Shown piece by piece: positions 9,328 to 16,745 of a stretch of DNA of 64,000 nucleotides. The DNA is taken from assembly GCF_040689395.1 (NCBI RefSeq), contig NZ_JBFAZX010000005.1, positions 186,001 to 250,000 on the forward strand, written 5' to 3'. Every line of letters begins with the position of its first letter. The stretch's first letter is position 1. This DNA is from Dactylosporangium sp040689395 (lineage in GTDB: Bacteria; Actinomycetota; Actinomycetes; Mycobacteriales; Micromonosporaceae). The position numbers and the translations under genes are program-made. Under the pieces are notes generated by a model that saw only the letters and a list, made by a program, of their open reading frames with translations, did not search any database and was not told where the DNA came from.

Positions 9328-9685
9328 GACCGCTCCTGTCGACAAGCTCGTAGGGCTGCTCGAGTCCCTCCCGCCCGCCGACCGTCAAGAGATCACCGCC
9401 TGGCTGCTCAACCGCACCGTCCCCGCCGGCCCCGGGGCACTTCTGGCCAGCGCCACGCTGCCTGGCCGCAACCTGATGGGCGCACCCGACCTGCGCCCCG
9501 AGAGCAGCCACAGCGCGCTCGGCGGCTCGCTGCCTGTCGGCGAGGAGAGCCAGTTGGTGACGTTCCGCCTGCCGGCCGAGCGGCACGCCGAGCTGCGCGC
9601 CTGGTGCACCGAGCACGGCTTCACGATGGCCGCCGTGGTGCGCGGGCTGATCGAACGGTTCCTCGAAGAGCAGCAGCGCAGGTGA
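9326..9685 (+). CDS. Ribbon-helix-helix protein, probable autorepressor
   Basis: A 119-residue protein. The C-terminal 42 residues look like a ribbon-helix-helix DNA-binding domain: strand LVTFRLP (about 77-83), helix AERHAELRAWCTEHG, then helix TMAAVVRGLIERFLEE. The N-terminal 35 residues are amphipathic helix (VDKLVGLLESLPPADRQEI) of unknown role, joined by a Pro/Gly/Ser linker. The start ATG overlaps the outer arm of a nested palindrome, so self-repression is likely. Its stop overlaps the xerC GTG in a GTGA, so the two are translationally coupled and the recombinase level may follow this regulator. No antitoxin partner gene is seen. Confidence 0.75.
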   Translation: MTAPVDKLVGLLESLPPADRQEITAWLLNRTVPAGPGALLASATLPGRNLMGAPDLRPESSHSALGGSLPVGEESQLVTFRLPAERHAELRAWCTEHGFTMAAVVRGLIERFLEEQQRR

Positions 9686-10644
9686 AGCCGCGCAAGGCAG
9701 CCACGACAGGACCCGCGGCCGGAACCGCCGAGCTGCACGAGCGACTCCCACCGGCGATGCGGGAGGCCGTCGACGACTTCGCCCGGCATCTCGCGGCCGA
9801 GCGGAACCGGTCGGTGCACACGGTGCGGGCATACGTCGGCGACGTCGTTTCACTGCTGGACCATGCCGCGGCCGCGGGCGCGGAGGCCCCCGCCGCGCTG
9901 ACGCTTTCGGTGCTGCGCGGATGGCTCGCGCGCAGGCGCGCGGCCGGGGACGCCCGGACGAGCCTGGCCAGACACGCGGCGGCCGCGCGGACGTTCACCG
10001 CATGGGCGAAGCGGGAGGGCCTCGCCGACGCGGACCCCGGGCAGCGGCTGGCCAGCCCGAAGGCCCACCGCGACCTGCCGACCGTGCTCCGTGCGGATCA
10101 GGCCGAGACGCTGGTGACGTCCCCTTCCGGGCGCGCGGACGCCCTGGGGCTGCGCGACCACGCGGTGCTGGAGCTGCTGTACGGCACCGGGATCCGGGTC
10201 AGCGAGCTCTGCGGCCTCGACCTCGGCGACGTGGACCGGATGCGCCGCGTCGTGCGGGTCATCGGCAAGGGCGACAAGGAGCGCTCGGTGCCGTACGGGC
10301 TACCGGCCGACCAGGCGCTGACCGAATGGTTGCGGCACGGCCGGCCTGCGCTGGAAGTGGCGCAGAGCGGCCAGGCGCTGCTGCTGGGAGCCCGCGGCGG
10401 GCGGTTGCAGGCCGGGGCGGCGCGGCGGATCGTCGACGGGTATGCCCGGGCCTCCGGCCTGCCGCACACCTCACCGCACAACCTGCGTCATTCCGCCGCC
10501 ACGCACCTGCTGGAGGGCGGCGCCGACCTGCGCTCGGTGCAGGAGATGCTCGGCCACGCGTCGCTGTCGAGCACGCAGATCTACACCCACGTGTCGATCG
10601 AACGGCTGCGGAGCGCGTACGAGCAGGCGCATCCGCGTGCGTAG
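9682..10644 (+). CDS. xerC: Site-specific tyrosine recombinase XerC
   Basis: XerC, with XerD, resolves chromosome dimers at dif. The 320 residues have an N-terminal core-binding SAM-like domain (AVDDFARHLAAERNRSVHTVRAY) and a C-terminal catalytic domain with Arg in GTGIRVSELCG, Lys in GKGDKERSVP, HNLRHSAATHLL, LGHASLSSTQIYTH and nucleophile Tyr301. GTG 9682 is chosen because it overlaps the upstream stop in GTGA and matches the expected length. The location between dprA and rpsB is the usual actinobacterial place for chromosomal xerC, which argues against a mobile integrase. Coupling to an RHH regulator is the unusual point. Confidence 0.92.
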   Translation: MKPRKAATTGPAAGTAELHERLPPAMREAVDDFARHLAAERNRSVHTVRAYVGDVVSLLDHAAAAGAEAPAALTLSVLRGWLARRRAAGDARTSLARHAAAARTFTAWAKREGLADADPGQRLASPKAHRDLPTVLRADQAETLVTSPSGRADALGLRDHAVLELLYGTGIRVSELCGLDLGDVDRMRRVVRVIGKGDKERSVPYGLPADQALTEWLRHGRPALEVAQSGQALLLGARGGRLQAGAARRIVDGYARASGLPHTSPHNLRHSAATHLLEGGADLRSVQEMLGHASLSSTQIYTHVSIERLRSAYEQAHPRA

Positions 10645-10750
10645 AGACCCGAGCCGACGCGTCCGCGGGCGTTGGCGGCCAGACCAGGCCCGCGTCCGCG
10701 CCGGCGTGCCAAGGCCCCCCGCGGTGCGGTCCGGGCGATGCGGTCCGAGC

Positions 10751-10771
10751 AACACGGGAGCGTGCCGTGTT
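10751..10771 (+). terminator. Hairpin downstream of xerC
   Basis: AACACGG (10751-10757) and CCGTGTT (10765-10771) pair perfectly around a 7-base loop, about 105 bases after the xerC stop. There is no T-run. It could instead be part of the control region of the next gene. Confidence 0.4.
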
Positions 10772-10874
10772 CGTTGAGCGGGACGCTGTCCGGGGCGGGC
10801 TCGGTGGCGCGGGTGTGGGTGCGCGTCGGGGGGCGTGCAGGGCCAAGCAGGCGCGGTCGTGCCGGTTGGAGCCC

Positions 10875-10880
10875 TAAGAT
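10875..10880 (+). promoter_or_regulatory. -10 element for the class V aminotransferase
   Basis: TAAGAT is a close match to the TANNNT consensus and lies 7 bases before GTG 10888, predicting a leaderless transcript. No clear -35 hexamer is visible. Confidence 0.45.
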
Positions 10881-10887
10881 CGTGGAT

Positions 10888-12051
10888 GTGTCCGCACCCG
10901 AGCCGCTTCCGGGCGCGCGGCTGCTCTTCTCGCACGATGCAGCCGTCGCGCATTTGAATCATGGGGCGTTCGGCATGGTGCCGATCACCGTCCAGCGCGC
11001 GCAGCAGCGGCTCCGCGAAGAGATGGATGCCAACCCGCACCGGTTCTTCGCCGTCGGCCTCGAGGAGCGTATCGCGCACGTACGGCGGCACCTGGCCGCG
11101 TTCGTGGGGGCCGATCCGGAGGGGACGGCGCTGGTCGGCAACGCCAGCACGGGCACGTCGATCGTGCTCGGGAGCCTCTCCCTCGGCGCCGAGGACGAGA
11201 TCGTGACGACCGATCACGGCTATGGCGCGGTGGATCTCGCCGTGACGGCGACCTGCCGGCGGACCGGGGCGGTCCATCGGGTCGCGCGGGTGCCGCTCGC
11301 GGCGGACGATGCGACGGTGACCGCGGCCGTGCTGGACGCGATCACCGAGCGGACACGCCTGCTGATCGTCGACCACGTCACCGCCGCGACCGCGCGGGTG
11401 TTCCCGGTGCGGGGCATAGTCGAGGCGGTGCGGGCGCGCTGGGGCGACCGGGTGGCGATCCACATCGACGCCGCGCATGTGCCGGGCATGCTCGACCCTG
11501 CGGTGGACGAGCTTGGCGCGGACTTCTGGGTCGGGAACCTGCACAAGTGGGCGTACGCGCCACGGGGCACCGCGCTACTGGCCGTCGCGCCCGCGTGGCG
11601 GGACCGGATCCGGCCGCTGGTGCTGTCGTGGTCGGCCGAGGCGGGCTTCCCGGCCAGTCTGGAGTGGGTCGGCTCATACGACTACACGTCGTGGCTCGCG
11701 GCGCCGACGGCGCTCTTCGTGCTGCGCTCGCTCGGCATCGAGGCGGTGCGGCGGCACAACTCGGCGCTTGCCGAGTACGGGCAGCGTGTGGTCGCGGAGG
11801 CAATCGATGCCGAGCTGCCGGCCGCTACCGGGCTGCCGATGACGCTGATCCCGCTGCCTGCGGGCGTGGCGGTCGACCAGGCGGGCGCGGCCGCGCTGCG
11901 TCGGCGGATCTCGGACGAACTCGCGACCGAGGTCGGACTCGCCGGCTGGCGCGGGCGCGCATACCTGCGGCTGTCGGGCCAGGTGTACAACCGGCCCGAG
12001 GACTACCAGCGGCTCGCCGAGGGCCTGCCGAAGCTGCTGGACCGCCCGTAG
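10888..12051 (+). CDS. Class V aminotransferase-fold PLP enzyme (isopenicillin-N-epimerase-like)
   Basis: A 387-residue fold-type I PLP enzyme of the CsdA/SufS/CefD superfamily. Motifs include LNHGAFGMVPITVQ at the N-terminus, the substrate-proximal LVGNASTGTSIVL, the cofactor aspartate in AIHIDAAHVPGML and the Schiff-base lysine K220 in WVGNLHKWAYAPRG. The pattern and the absence of the conserved cysteine loop of desulfurases favour the isopenicillin-N-epimerase-like group, often annotated only as aminotransferase class V. No beta-lactam genes are nearby, so a role in secondary metabolism is not supported here. GTG 10888 fits the -10 TAAGAT; GTG 10882 is an in-frame alternative. Confidence 0.85.
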   Translation: MSAPEPLPGARLLFSHDAAVAHLNHGAFGMVPITVQRAQQRLREEMDANPHRFFAVGLEERIAHVRRHLAAFVGADPEGTALVGNASTGTSIVLGSLSLGAEDEIVTTDHGYGAVDLAVTATCRRTGAVHRVARVPLAADDATVTAAVLDAITERTRLLIVDHVTAATARVFPVRGIVEAVRARWGDRVAIHIDAAHVPGMLDPAVDELGADFWVGNLHKWAYAPRGTALLAVAPAWRDRIRPLVLSWSAEAGFPASLEWVGSYDYTSWLAAPTALFVLRSLGIEAVRRHNSALAEYGQRVVAEAIDAELPAATGLPMTLIPLPAGVAVDQAGAAALRRRISDELATEVGLAGWRGRAYLRLSGQVYNRPEDYQRLAEGLPKLLDRP

Positions 12052-12100
12052 CCCACGCGCCGACGCTGCACGCTTCAGCAGGAACGCGCCGGGCCGGCCG

Positions 12101-12661
12101 CTACGTCAGGGGAAGCAGGCGAACGCGGGCGCGGTGCAGCAACGTGAGCGGATCGGAGTACACCCCCTCGTCCGAACGCAGCCCCCAGTGCAGGCAGGCC
12201 GCGACCGGGCAGCCCGGATGGCCCGGTCTCAGCGTGCCCAGTCGCATCCCCGGGGACACGGCCTGGCCCTCCACAACGGTGGGGGCGACGGGCTCGTACG
12301 TGGTGCGGAACCCGCCCGGATGCCTGACGCTCACCACCGGCCGCCCGCCGACGGTCCCGGCGAAGATCACCGTGCCGGGGCCGGCGCTGCGCACGATCTG
12401 CCCAGGGGCGCCCGCCAGGTCCACGCCGCGGTGGCCGGCGGCGTACCGGTCCGAGGGCGGCTCGAAGCCCCTGGTGACCGTCATGGGGCCGTCCAGCGGC
12501 GCCTGGTACGCCTCGACCGGTGGCTCGTGGGCAACCGGCGCCTCACGGGAGGCCGGCGGCGAGGCGAGCGCGGAGCCGACGGCCGCCACGACGGCGCCGG
12601 CTGCGGCGATGACGGTGGCGGCGGCGGCCAGGATCCCGAGACGAACGAGAGTCTTCAACAT
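12101..12661 (-). CDS. Secreted M23/LytM-domain protein, possibly non-catalytic
   Basis: 186 residues: a signal peptide or membrane anchor (MLKTLVRLGILAAAATVIAA and on to about residue 34) and a LytM domain. M23 enzymes cut peptidoglycan cross-bridges using a zinc held by H-x3-D and H-x-H. Here the first site is intact (GHRGVDLAG), but the second reads ACLHWGLR, so the first histidine of H-x-H, the catalytic base, is Cys. Similar sequences occur in actinobacterial proteins next to rpsB, so this is probably a family trait and may mark a regulatory rather than hydrolytic LytM domain. ATG 12661 is preferred over an upstream TTG because it starts the signal sequence. A pair of DnaA-box-like sites lies 55 bases upstream. 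Confidence 0.85.
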   Translation of the reverse strand: MLKTLVRLGILAAAATVIAAAGAVVAAVGSALASPPASREAPVAHEPPVEAYQAPLDGPMTVTRGFEPPSDRYAAGHRGVDLAGAPGQIVRSAGPGTVIFAGTVGGRPVVSVRHPGGFRTTYEPVAPTVVEGQAVSPGMRLGTLRPGHPGCPVAACLHWGLRSDEGVYSDPLTLLHRARVRLLPLT

Positions 12662-12715
12662 GGCGGGCAGCGTTGCCGAAACGGGCGTTCGCGGCAAACG
12701 CGATCATGGCTATCC

Positions 12716-12742
12716 TGTGGACAAAGCACCGCTTGTGGACAA
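12716..12742 (-). promoter_or_regulatory. Second pair of DnaA-box-like sites
   Basis: Two perfect TTGTCCACA sites on the minus strand (12742-12734 and 12724-12716) are spaced exactly 18 bp, as at 8047-8073. They lie 55 bases upstream of the LytM-like gene and about 58 bases upstream of the small membrane protein on the other strand, so either or both could be controlled. Confidence 0.6.
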
Positions 12743-12799
12743 CCCGCGCGCGGCCACGAAATGTGCTAAAAGCGCCGGACGGACCAGGAGGAAACGGGC

Positions 12800-12982
12800 A
12801 TGAACGCATTGAAAGCCGTGCTCGTCATCGTGGGACTGATCGTGGTCGGCATGCTCGCGTGGTGGCTGCTCAAGCTGGTGTTCAGCCTGGCGCTGTACCT
12901 GATCGTCGGTGCACTTGTCGTGGGCGCGTGCTGGTACGCGTACAACCGCTATGGCGGACCGACGCGGACCCGGCGCCGGTAG
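12800..12982 (+). CDS. Small hypothetical membrane protein (60 aa)
   Basis: Function not recognised. The 60 residues form one long hydrophobic stretch, or two short helices (residues 4-28 and 29-47), followed by a basic C-terminus ending PTRTRRR, which by the positive-inside rule should be cytoplasmic. A good Shine-Dalgarno (AGGAGG, about 8 bases before ATG 12800) and codon usage like its neighbours support it as a real gene. It is divergent from the LytM-like gene, and the pair of DnaA-box-like sites lies between them. Confidence 0.7.
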   Translation: MNALKAVLVIVGLIVVGMLAWWLLKLVFSLALYLIVGALVVGACWYAYNRYGGPTRTRRR

Positions 12983-13018
12983 AAATTTCTCCTCCGGGTC
13001 CGCGTGACGGCGGGGGCG

Positions 13019-13339
13019 TCAGCCGCCGAAGGCGTTGTCCGGCAGCGAGATGTCGGGCTTCTCGAGCTCCTCGACGTTGACGTCCTTGAACGTCATCACC
13101 CGGACGTTCTTCACGAACCGGGCGGGACGGTACATGTCCCAGACCCACGCGTCGTGCATCTCGACCTCGAAGTAGACCTCGCCGTCGGAGTTGCGCACGT
13201 GCAGATCGACCTGGTTGGCCAGGTAGAACCGGCGCTCGGTCTCCACCACGTAGGAGAACTGGCGGACGATGTCGCGGTACTCCCGGTAGAGCTGGAGCTC
13301 CATCTCGGTTTCGTACTTCTCGAGATCTTCGGCGCTCAT
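13019..13339 (-). CDS. DUF2469 family protein
   Basis: A 106-residue acidic cytoplasmic protein, MSAEDLEKYETEMELQLYRE at the N-terminus, highly conserved in actinobacteria and almost always next to rnhB. No biochemical function is known. The ATG at 13339 overlaps the rnhB stop (ATGA), so expression is coupled to RNase HII. The central portion is rich in aromatic and acidic residues (YFEVEMHDAWVWDMYRPARF). Confidence 0.92.
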   Translation of the reverse strand: MSAEDLEKYETEMELQLYREYRDIVRQFSYVVETERRFYLANQVDLHVRNSDGEVYFEVEMHDAWVWDMYRPARFVKNVRVMTFKDVNVEELEKPDISLPDNAFGG

Positions 13340-14082
13340 CGCGGTCCGCCTTCCATAGCCACATTGTCGCCCACTTGCGCCGGAACCCGTGCGGCCTCGC
13401 CGGGCGCCACGCCGACGTTACCGCGCCTTTGCCCCGGCCGCTCCACCGCCGCCACGTTCGCGTAGGAGAAACGGTGCTCGGCGCACGGCCCGTGTGCGGC
13501 GAGCGCTGCGCCGTGGTCCGGCGTCGAATAACCTTTGTGCTCGTCGAAGCCATACTCGGGGTACGACTCGTGCAGTTGCTCCATGAGCCGGTCTCGCGTG
13601 ACCTTTGCCACGACACTCGCCGCCGCGACGCACGCGGCGACCTGGTCGCCCTTCCACACAGCCAGGCCGGGAATGCCGATGCCGTCGACCTTGAACCCGT
13701 CGGTGAGCGCGTAGTCGGGTCGCACGGACAGGCCCGCGAGGGCGCGGCGCATGCCTGCGAGGTTGCATACGTGCAGGCCGCGGCGGTCGATGTCGCCGGG
13801 CGGGATGACCACGGCGCTCCACGCCTCCGCGCGCCTGACCACCTGCTCGTAGATGCGCTCCCGCGCGGCCGCGGTGAGCAGCTTGGAGTCGTTGAGTTCC
13901 TCGATCTCGCCGCGACGGCCCGGCGGCAGGATGACGGCGGCGACCACGAGCGGCCCCGCGCAGGCCCCGCGGCCCGCCTCGTCGGCGCCGGCCACCCGGC
14001 TGAAGCCTCGCCGCTGCAGGGCCCGCTCAAGGGCCCACAGGCCCGCTGCGCGGTGCACGACGGTGCGCGGGGGCGCGAGCAT
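13336..14082 (-). CDS. rnhB: Ribonuclease HII
   Basis: RNase HII nicks RNA in RNA-DNA hybrids, including single ribonucleotides misincorporated in DNA. The 248 residues show GADEAGRGACAGP (catalytic Asp-Glu), LNDSKLL, TDGFKVDG, AAASVVAKVTRDRLM and YPEYGFDEHKGYSTPDH. The start at ATG 14082 lies two bases after the NUDIX stop. The C-terminal extension after AAVERPGQRRGN has about 30 residues and low complexity. The unit NUDIX-rnhB-DUF2469 reads toward the small membrane protein. Confidence 0.95.
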   Translation of the reverse strand: MLAPPRTVVHRAAGLWALERALQRRGFSRVAGADEAGRGACAGPLVVAAVILPPGRRGEIEELNDSKLLTAAARERIYEQVVRRAEAWSAVVIPPGDIDRRGLHVCNLAGMRRALAGLSVRPDYALTDGFKVDGIGIPGLAVWKGDQVAACVAAASVVAKVTRDRLMEQLHESYPEYGFDEHKGYSTPDHGAALAAHGPCAEHRFSYANVAAVERPGQRRGNVGVAPGEAARVPAQVGDNVAMEGGPR

Positions 14083-14084
14083 GC

Positions 14085-14543
14085 TCAGCCCACCTCCCGC
14101 AACAGAGCGGCGAGGTCCGGCGGGTAGAAGCGCTCCGACGTCGCGTCGAGCTCGCCGGCGGACCACCAGCGGGTGGCGTCGACGCTGTCGACCTCGTAAT
14201 CGGCAAGGTTGGTCAGGTCGGCGGTGAACGCCTCCGCGCGCACGACGAAGAACGACTGCTGCTGCGAGTACCAGCGGCCGTCGAACGGGAACTCGACCTG
14301 GTCGGTGCGGATGGGGCCGACGAGGTCGGCGGGGGTGATGCGCAGCCCGGTCTCCTCGTAGACCTCACGCACGGCCGTCTCGGTGAGCGACTCGCCCGCC
14401 TCCACGCCGCCGCCGACGGTGAACCAGTAGCGGTGCTCGGGGTGCGCCGGATCGCATCCGCGCAGCAGCAACACGCGCCCGGACGGGTCGAGCAGCAGGA
14501 CCCGAGCCGCCCGGCGGTCGATGTCTGCCGCAGCCTCCGTCAT
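14085..14543 (-). CDS. NUDIX hydrolase
   Basis: A 152-residue single-domain NUDIX protein. The box is intact: GGGVEAGESLTETAVREVYEETGL (given in parts: G-x5-E-x7-REVYEETGL), near residues 44-66. Such enzymes hydrolyse nucleoside diphosphates linked to another group; substrate cannot be predicted. It lies between lepB and rnhB and ends two bases before the rnhB start, so it is probably translated from the same message. Confidence 0.9.
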   Translation of the reverse strand: MTEAAADIDRRAARVLLLDPSGRVLLLRGCDPAHPEHRYWFTVGGGVEAGESLTETAVREVYEETGLRITPADLVGPIRTDQVEFPFDGRWYSQQQSFFVVRAEAFTADLTNLADYEVDSVDATRWWSAGELDATSERFYPPDLAALLREVG

Positions 14544-14564
14544 ACCGACGAGACTACGGCGTTG

Positions 14565-15206
14565 TCACCTGGAAGTCGGATCGGGCACCTTGTCGAAGCT
14601 GTCCGGGACGCTGAGCCAACTCGCTCGCGAGAAGGGCCAGAAGACCACGAAGGCGCGTCCGACGACGTCGCTCTCGGCGATCGTCGCCTGGTTCGGGTCC
14701 TTCGTGCGGATGAAGTTGTACCGCGAGTCGCCCGACCGCGACCGGTGATCTCCCATCACCCAGAGACGACCCTTGGGGACGGTGACGTCGAACTGCTCCT
14801 CGCTGGGCAGGTCCTGCAGCCCGTCCGCGTTGGCGTAGATGTACGGCTCGTTGAGCGCAGTGCCGTTGATCGTGATCCGCTGCTTGTCGTCGCAGCAGAC
14901 GATGTGATCACCACCGACTGCGATGACCCGCTTGATGAAGTCCTCTTCGGACGGGTCGTTGCGCCACGAGCTGGGCGCCTGGAACACGATGACCTCGCCG
15001 CGGTGGGGCGAGCGGAAGTCGTACACCAGCTTGTTGACGAGCACGCGGTCCTTGATCAGTAGCGTGTTCTCCATCGATTCGGACGGAATGTAGAACGTCT
15101 GCAGGACGAAGGCCCGCACCACCACGGCTACGATGATCGCCACACCCAGCAACACCGGCAGCTCGCGCCAGAACGTACTGGGCTTCTTGGTCTGCTCGTC
15201 AATCAC
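14565..15206 (-). CDS. lepB: Signal peptidase I (smaller paralogue)
   Basis: Type I signal peptidases cut signal peptides from exported proteins at the outer face of the membrane. The 213 residues have a short cytoplasmic N-terminus, one membrane span (LPVLLGVAIIVAVVVRAFVL, about 17-36), the Ser nucleophile in YIPSESMENTL, the Lys general base in DFIKRVIAVGGD, and GDHRSRSGDSR. GTG 15206 starts VIDEQTKKPSTFW just before the membrane span. It begins 20 bases after the end of a second, larger signal peptidase, so the pair is probably one transcription unit. Confidence 0.92.
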   Translation of the reverse strand: MIDEQTKKPSTFWRELPVLLGVAIIVAVVVRAFVLQTFYIPSESMENTLLIKDRVLVNKLVYDFRSPHRGEVIVFQAPSSWRNDPSEEDFIKRVIAVGGDHIVCCDDKQRITINGTALNEPYIYANADGLQDLPSEEQFDVTVPKGRLWVMGDHRSRSGDSRYNFIRTKDPNQATIAESDVVGRAFVVFWPFSRASWLSVPDSFDKVPDPTSR

Positions 15207-15226
15207 GCCTGAAGGGTACGTGCTCG

Positions 15227-16612
15227 TCAAAATCGGCGACGCCTCAACCGCTCCTGACGCGCCGAACGGCTCGAAAGCGCCAGGGACGCCGCGATCGGGG
15301 CAATCACCATGTCCGGGACGAACGGGATGGCGGGCGCAGTCGTGATTGGTGGGCCCGGAGGCCCCATGGCCGCGGGTTTCGGGACGTTCTTGAACGTGTC
15401 GGGCATCGTTATCCAGCTCCACCGACTGCTGGGCCACAGCACGACGAACGCACGACCGATCACGTTGGCGATCGGGACCTGGCCCTGACAGCGCGAGTCC
15501 TGCGAGACGCCGCGATGGTCGCCCATCACGAACATCTGGCCGGCCTGCACCTTCACGGGTCCGAACCGGCGGGCCGTGCACTGCTTCGGGTTGGGCGCGG
15601 CGTCCAGCGACGAGTCGTCGTACAGGTACGCCGACTCGTCGAGCGGATAACCGTTGACCGTCACCCTGCCGTCCGCGTCGCAGCACGCCACGGTGTCCCC
15701 GGGCAGGCCGATCACCCGTTTGATGAAGTCCTTCTCGTCGGGTTGGGAAACGCCCACAAGATCGCCGACGGTACGGCCGAGCTCCGCGAAGAAGCCCGCG
15801 TTCTTGTCGACCTGATTCTCCGGCGCCCACGTGTCGGGGCCGGTGAAGACGACGACCTCGCCCCGCTCGGGCTCGCGCACGTCGTAGAGGACCTTGTTGA
15901 CCAACACCCGGTCGCCGATGAGGAGGGTCTGCTCCATCGAGCCCGACGGGATGAAGAACGCCTGGACCAGGAACGTGCGGATGAGCACGGCGAGGCAGAA
16001 CGCCACGATCAGCAGCAGCGGCAGCTCCTGCCACAGCGGCATGTTCTTGCGCTTGCGGCGGACCTTGCTGCGCCACGAGGAGGCCGAGTCGTCGTCGGAG
16101 CCGCCGCGTGCGCGGAGGCGCGACCCCGACCCTGTGGAGCGCTCGCCGCGGTCATGGCTTCGTTCGTACCGCTCGCCGCGATCCCGGCGGTCGCCGTACC
16201 CAGACTCGTCATAGCCGTCGGCGTCCTCGAACGCGCGGTCGCGCACGATCGGCGGCTCGTCGTCCCCGCGGCCGTGGCGCGAACCATACGGGTCGTCCCA
16301 GGCCCGGCTGCCACGATTCCAGTCGCCACGATCGTGGTCGTCGCGCCGATGCTCACCCCGGCGGGGCGTGACGTCTTGGCGCCCGTGGGCGTCTGCGCGC
16401 GTCCGGCCACCGTCGTAGGCGCGTTGCTCCTCCGGGGCGTCCGGGCGACCCGTGGTTGCCCAGTAATCGTGGCCCGGGTAGCGGACGTCACCGAAGGGGT
16501 GTTGCTGCTGCTGCCCACGCTCCCCGCCCGCCTGGTCCGGGTGGCGGTTACGTGGGTGTGGGTCATCGGCGCGATCGTCGTAACCATCGCGTCCGTAGGG
16601 ATCGCTTGCCAT
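15227..16612 (-). CDS. lepB: Signal peptidase I with long charged N-terminal tail
   Basis: 461 residues; a normal actinobacterial SPase I has 250-300. Residues 1-190 form a hydrophilic tail rich in Asp, Arg, Gly and Tyr (RDDHDRGDWNRGSRAWDD is typical), predicted disordered and cytoplasmic. A basic stop-transfer patch (RSKVRRKRKN) precedes the span at about 197-215. Catalytic Ser225 is in IPSGSMEQTL, Lys298 in DFIKRVIGLPGD, with GDHRGVSQDSR after. A C-terminal Pro-rich and hydrophobic segment (PFVPDMVIAPIAASLALS) may be a second membrane contact. The ATG 16612 gives an uninterrupted tail. The tail resembles that of the membrane protein at 2162-3283. Confidence 0.92.
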   Translation of the reverse strand: MASDPYGRDGYDDRADDPHPRNRHPDQAGGERGQQQQHPFGDVRYPGHDYWATTGRPDAPEEQRAYDGGRTRADAHGRQDVTPRRGEHRRDDHDRGDWNRGSRAWDDPYGSRHGRGDDEPPIVRDRAFEDADGYDESGYGDRRDRGERYERSHDRGERSTGSGSRLRARGGSDDDSASSWRSKVRRKRKNMPLWQELPLLLIVAFCLAVLIRTFLVQAFFIPSGSMEQTLLIGDRVLVNKVLYDVREPERGEVVVFTGPDTWAPENQVDKNAGFFAELGRTVGDLVGVSQPDEKDFIKRVIGLPGDTVACCDADGRVTVNGYPLDESAYLYDDSSLDAAPNPKQCTARRFGPVKVQAGQMFVMGDHRGVSQDSRCQGQVPIANVIGRAFVVLWPSSRWSWITMPDTFKNVPKPAAMGPPGPPITTAPAIPFVPDMVIAPIAASLALSSRSARQERLRRRRF

Positions 16613-16690
16613 CGGCGTCAGCCTAGAGGCACAAGACCACTTTGGGGAGTCCTGCTCCTCTTGACCGAAAGACCCGATCCCGGACGCGAC

Positions 16691-16722
16691 TCAGGGAGGG
16701 AACGCGCGGCGCCCCTCCCTGA
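16691..16722 (-). terminator. rplS terminator hairpin
   Basis: TCAGGGAGGG (16691-16700) and CCCTCCCTGA (16713-16722) make a perfect 10-bp stem with a 12-base loop, starting 24 bases after the rplS stop. No T-run follows, as is common in high-GC actinobacteria. Confidence 0.7.
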
Positions 16723-16745
16723 CGACGATGCGGCGAAACGCGCGG

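Noticed and set aside
9326..10644. RHH gene plus recombinase as an integrated mobile element or toxin-antitoxin system
   Set aside because: The recombinase is in the syntenic place of chromosomal xerC, no flanking direct repeats or other mobile genes are seen, and no toxin-like partner exists.
14565..16612. Signal peptidase pair as an assembly duplication
   Set aside because: The two proteins differ strongly in sequence and size and each has its own intact motifs.
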